Shown one piece after another: positions 21,127 through 22,520 of a DNA stretch of 22,520 bases. The notes beneath the pieces are model-generated. The model saw only the letters and a list, made by a program, of their open reading frames with translations, had not been told where the DNA came from and searched no databases. The position numbers were made by a program, and so were the translations under genes. The stretch lies in IMG/VR virus record IMGVR_UViG_3300036901_000143, positions 1 through 22,520 of that record. The stretch is one strand, 5' to 3'. Every line of letters begins with the position of its first letter. Within the stretch, counting starts at the first letter, position 1. Source of the DNA: a virus.

Positions 21127-22520
21127 GCGCTGGCCGCTTTCGGCATTGGCACGATGTTGGATTTCTTGCCGGTGATGATATCGGTTACGTGCGCGCCCCA
21201 CCGTTCGAGCGCCACGCGCTTTTCCGCTAGATAGTCGTGCCGGTCGTATACCTCGGCGATGTCGCCGGTGGAATGATTGAGGACCTTCTCGACGTGCAGC
21301 CGAGGAGTGCCGAGCATTGTCATGAAGCTCGCCGCGGTGCGGCGCAAATCGTGCGGGGTCCAATGCGGGATACCGAAGTGCTCCTCATTGACTCGCACGG
21401 CATGCGATAGGGCGCTTTCGGAATACGGGAGATTCTTCGTCGGATCCACGCGAGTCGGCAGTACATAGATACCGTCGGCTGTCAGCGACTGCAATTGCTC
21501 GAGCAGCGATACGGCCAGCGGGCTAAGCGGCACATGGTGCGGCTGCGGTGTGCGCTTCGTATGGCTGCTCTTGAGCAGTTCGACCGGGATTGTCCAGAGC
21601 TTTGCGGCCAGATCAAAGTGAGCCCATTTGGCGAGAGTCAGTTCTCCGCGGCGCTGACCGGTCACGAGTAACAGCTTGAGCGCCAGTCGGGTAGAGGCTG
21701 CCATGTCGGCATCGGCCAGCTTGTGCCAGAAAGTCTTGATCTCATCAGAATTCAAGATGCGCTCGCGGCCGCGTTCAATGCCGCCCGGGCGCTCGACACC
21801 TACCATGGGAGACGCCGGCAACAGATCTTTGGCGCAGGCCCACCGAAAGAGCTGCACTAGCAGCGCTTGTGTGCGATTGGCGGCCACAGGCGCGCCGCGG
21901 TCCACGATCTCATCCAACAGCGCGATTAACTGGCGCTTGGTCAGATCGCGTGCGTTGAGATGCCCGTACTTCGAGATCAGTGTCGGCTTCTTTGTCCTGC
22001 TGCTTCTCAGGGGCTCTCGCGCGCCCTGGTCGCTGTAGCCGAGCAGGGAGTCAGCCTCATGGGGGCGCTTGCGGGCCTTCGTCTTGTTCTTTTCATCCCT
22101 CACCCACGCGCCGCGGGCCTCATCCCAGCGCTCGGCTCGGATCCTACGATGGAGGAATTGCTCGACCAGGGCGGTTACCGTACCGGTGCCGGCGCGTTCG
22201 TCTCTTGCGCGCTGGGCGACGTCTTTGCGCTTGCGACGCTCCTCTTTCGGATCCAGGCCGAGCTCGCGCTCGCGCTGTGCTTGATGATGCTGGTCGAAGG
22301 CGTCAGCCAGAGACAGGCCGCCGGCGCCGAACTTCCCAAGCACCAGGTAGTCTCGGCCGCGGCCACCGGGCAGCGTGTACCTGTATACGAAGCTCGTGGC
22401 GCCGCTCGGGTAGATCCGCACCATCAGACCCTCGCGGCCATCCACGGTCTCCTCGTAGCGCTTCTTGGGCCGATTACGGGGCTCTTTGCGTGTCTGGAGC
22501 CACGTCGTCGTGATCTTCAT
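21123..22520 (-). CDS. int: P4-type tyrosine integrase
   Basis: A 465-residue site-specific recombinase that integrates the element, usually at a tRNA gene end. Residues about 20-95 are the DUF4102-like arm-binding domain (GLMVRIYPSG, RDYLVLGKFG). Residues about 110-235 are the core-binding domain. The catalytic domain follows: Arg290 in TGQRRGEL, Lys317 in LLKSSHTKR, His390-x-x-Arg393 in HDLRRT, His416 in LNHST, and nucleophile Tyr425 in AEVYDRHDY. All key residues are intact. It starts at ATG 22520, the window edge, so its promoter and the expected attachment site lie outside. It overlaps the HTH gene by four bases. Confidence 0.93.
   Translation of the reverse strand: MKITTTWLQTRKEPRNRPKKRYEETVDGREGLMVRIYPSGATSFVYRYTLPGGRGRDYLVLGKFGAGGLSLADAFDQHHQAQRERELGLDPKEERRKRKDVAQRARDERAGTGTVTALVEQFLHRRIRAERWDEARGAWVRDEKNKTKARKRPHEADSLLGYSDQGAREPLRSSRTKKPTLISKYGHLNARDLTKRQLIALLDEIVDRGAPVAANRTQALLVQLFRWACAKDLLPASPMVGVERPGGIERGRERILNSDEIKTFWHKLADADMAASTRLALKLLLVTGQRRGELTLAKWAHFDLAAKLWTIPVELLKSSHTKRTPQPHHVPLSPLAVSLLEQLQSLTADGIYVLPTRVDPTKNLPYSESALSHAVRVNEEHFGIPHWTPHDLRRTAASFMTMLGTPRLHVEKVLNHSTGDIAEVYDRHDYLAEKRVALERWGAHVTDIITGKKSNIVPMPKAASA

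Noticed and set aside
21127-21363. Longer N-terminus for the HTH protein
   Set aside because: That stretch is inside the integrase catalytic domain in another frame and is Arg/His-rich; the GTGA overlap gives a natural start.
1-22520. tRNA genes or attachment-site repeats
   Set aside because: No cloverleaf was found and the integrase lies at the window edge, so any attachment site would be outside.

Overview
The window is a GC-rich stretch of accessory DNA from a proteobacterium, most likely a beta- or gammaproteobacterium. That placement rests on the c-di-GMP enzymes, the P4-type integrase and two phage-associated protein families common in Burkholderiales and Xanthomonadales; no rRNA or tRNA is present to fix it. 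The first base opens one ORF and the last base opens the integrase gene on the other strand.

Left part (1-2439): small, unrecognised genes. Three plus-strand genes are coupled by ATGA overlaps. They are followed by a minus-strand gene, a divergent plus-strand gene and two very short ORFs, one with a perfect AGGAGG ribosome binding site. Next come two c-di-GMP enzymes on the plus strand: a GAF-EAL phosphodiesterase (2648-4072) and a degenerate-receiver GGDEF diguanylate cyclase (4669-5778). A gene-poor 0.6 kb separates them.

Middle part (5752-9970): minus-strand cargo. A tightly packed three-gene operon of unknown function (7565 down to 5992) lies next to a serine recombinase and a three-helix membrane protein. 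A repeat-rich 376-base gap follows, then a zinc-finger protein.

Right part (10011-22520): a phage-derived element read almost entirely on the minus strand. In reading order it carries a tyrosine integrase, a helix-turn-helix protein, an AlpA-like regulator, two zinc-ribbon proteins, a replication initiator and a DnaB-like helicase. It then passes directly to tail genes: a tail assembly chaperone pair joined by a -1 frameshift at A AAA AAC, an HK97 gp10-like protein, a 648-residue tape measure, a baseplate hub and a gpV-type spike. No terminase, portal, capsid, tail tube, sheath, lysis or fibre gene is seen. The element is therefore either a prophage shortened by clean deletions or a satellite-like element with its own tail-core module.

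One plus-strand gene interrupts the early region: a HEPN/AbiU2-like putative abortive-infection protein at 19706-20449. It is divergent from the AlpA-like gene, and the 116-base gap between them carries two strong dyad symmetries. The best candidates for new biology are this HEPN locus, the unknown three-gene operon, and the head-less tail module.
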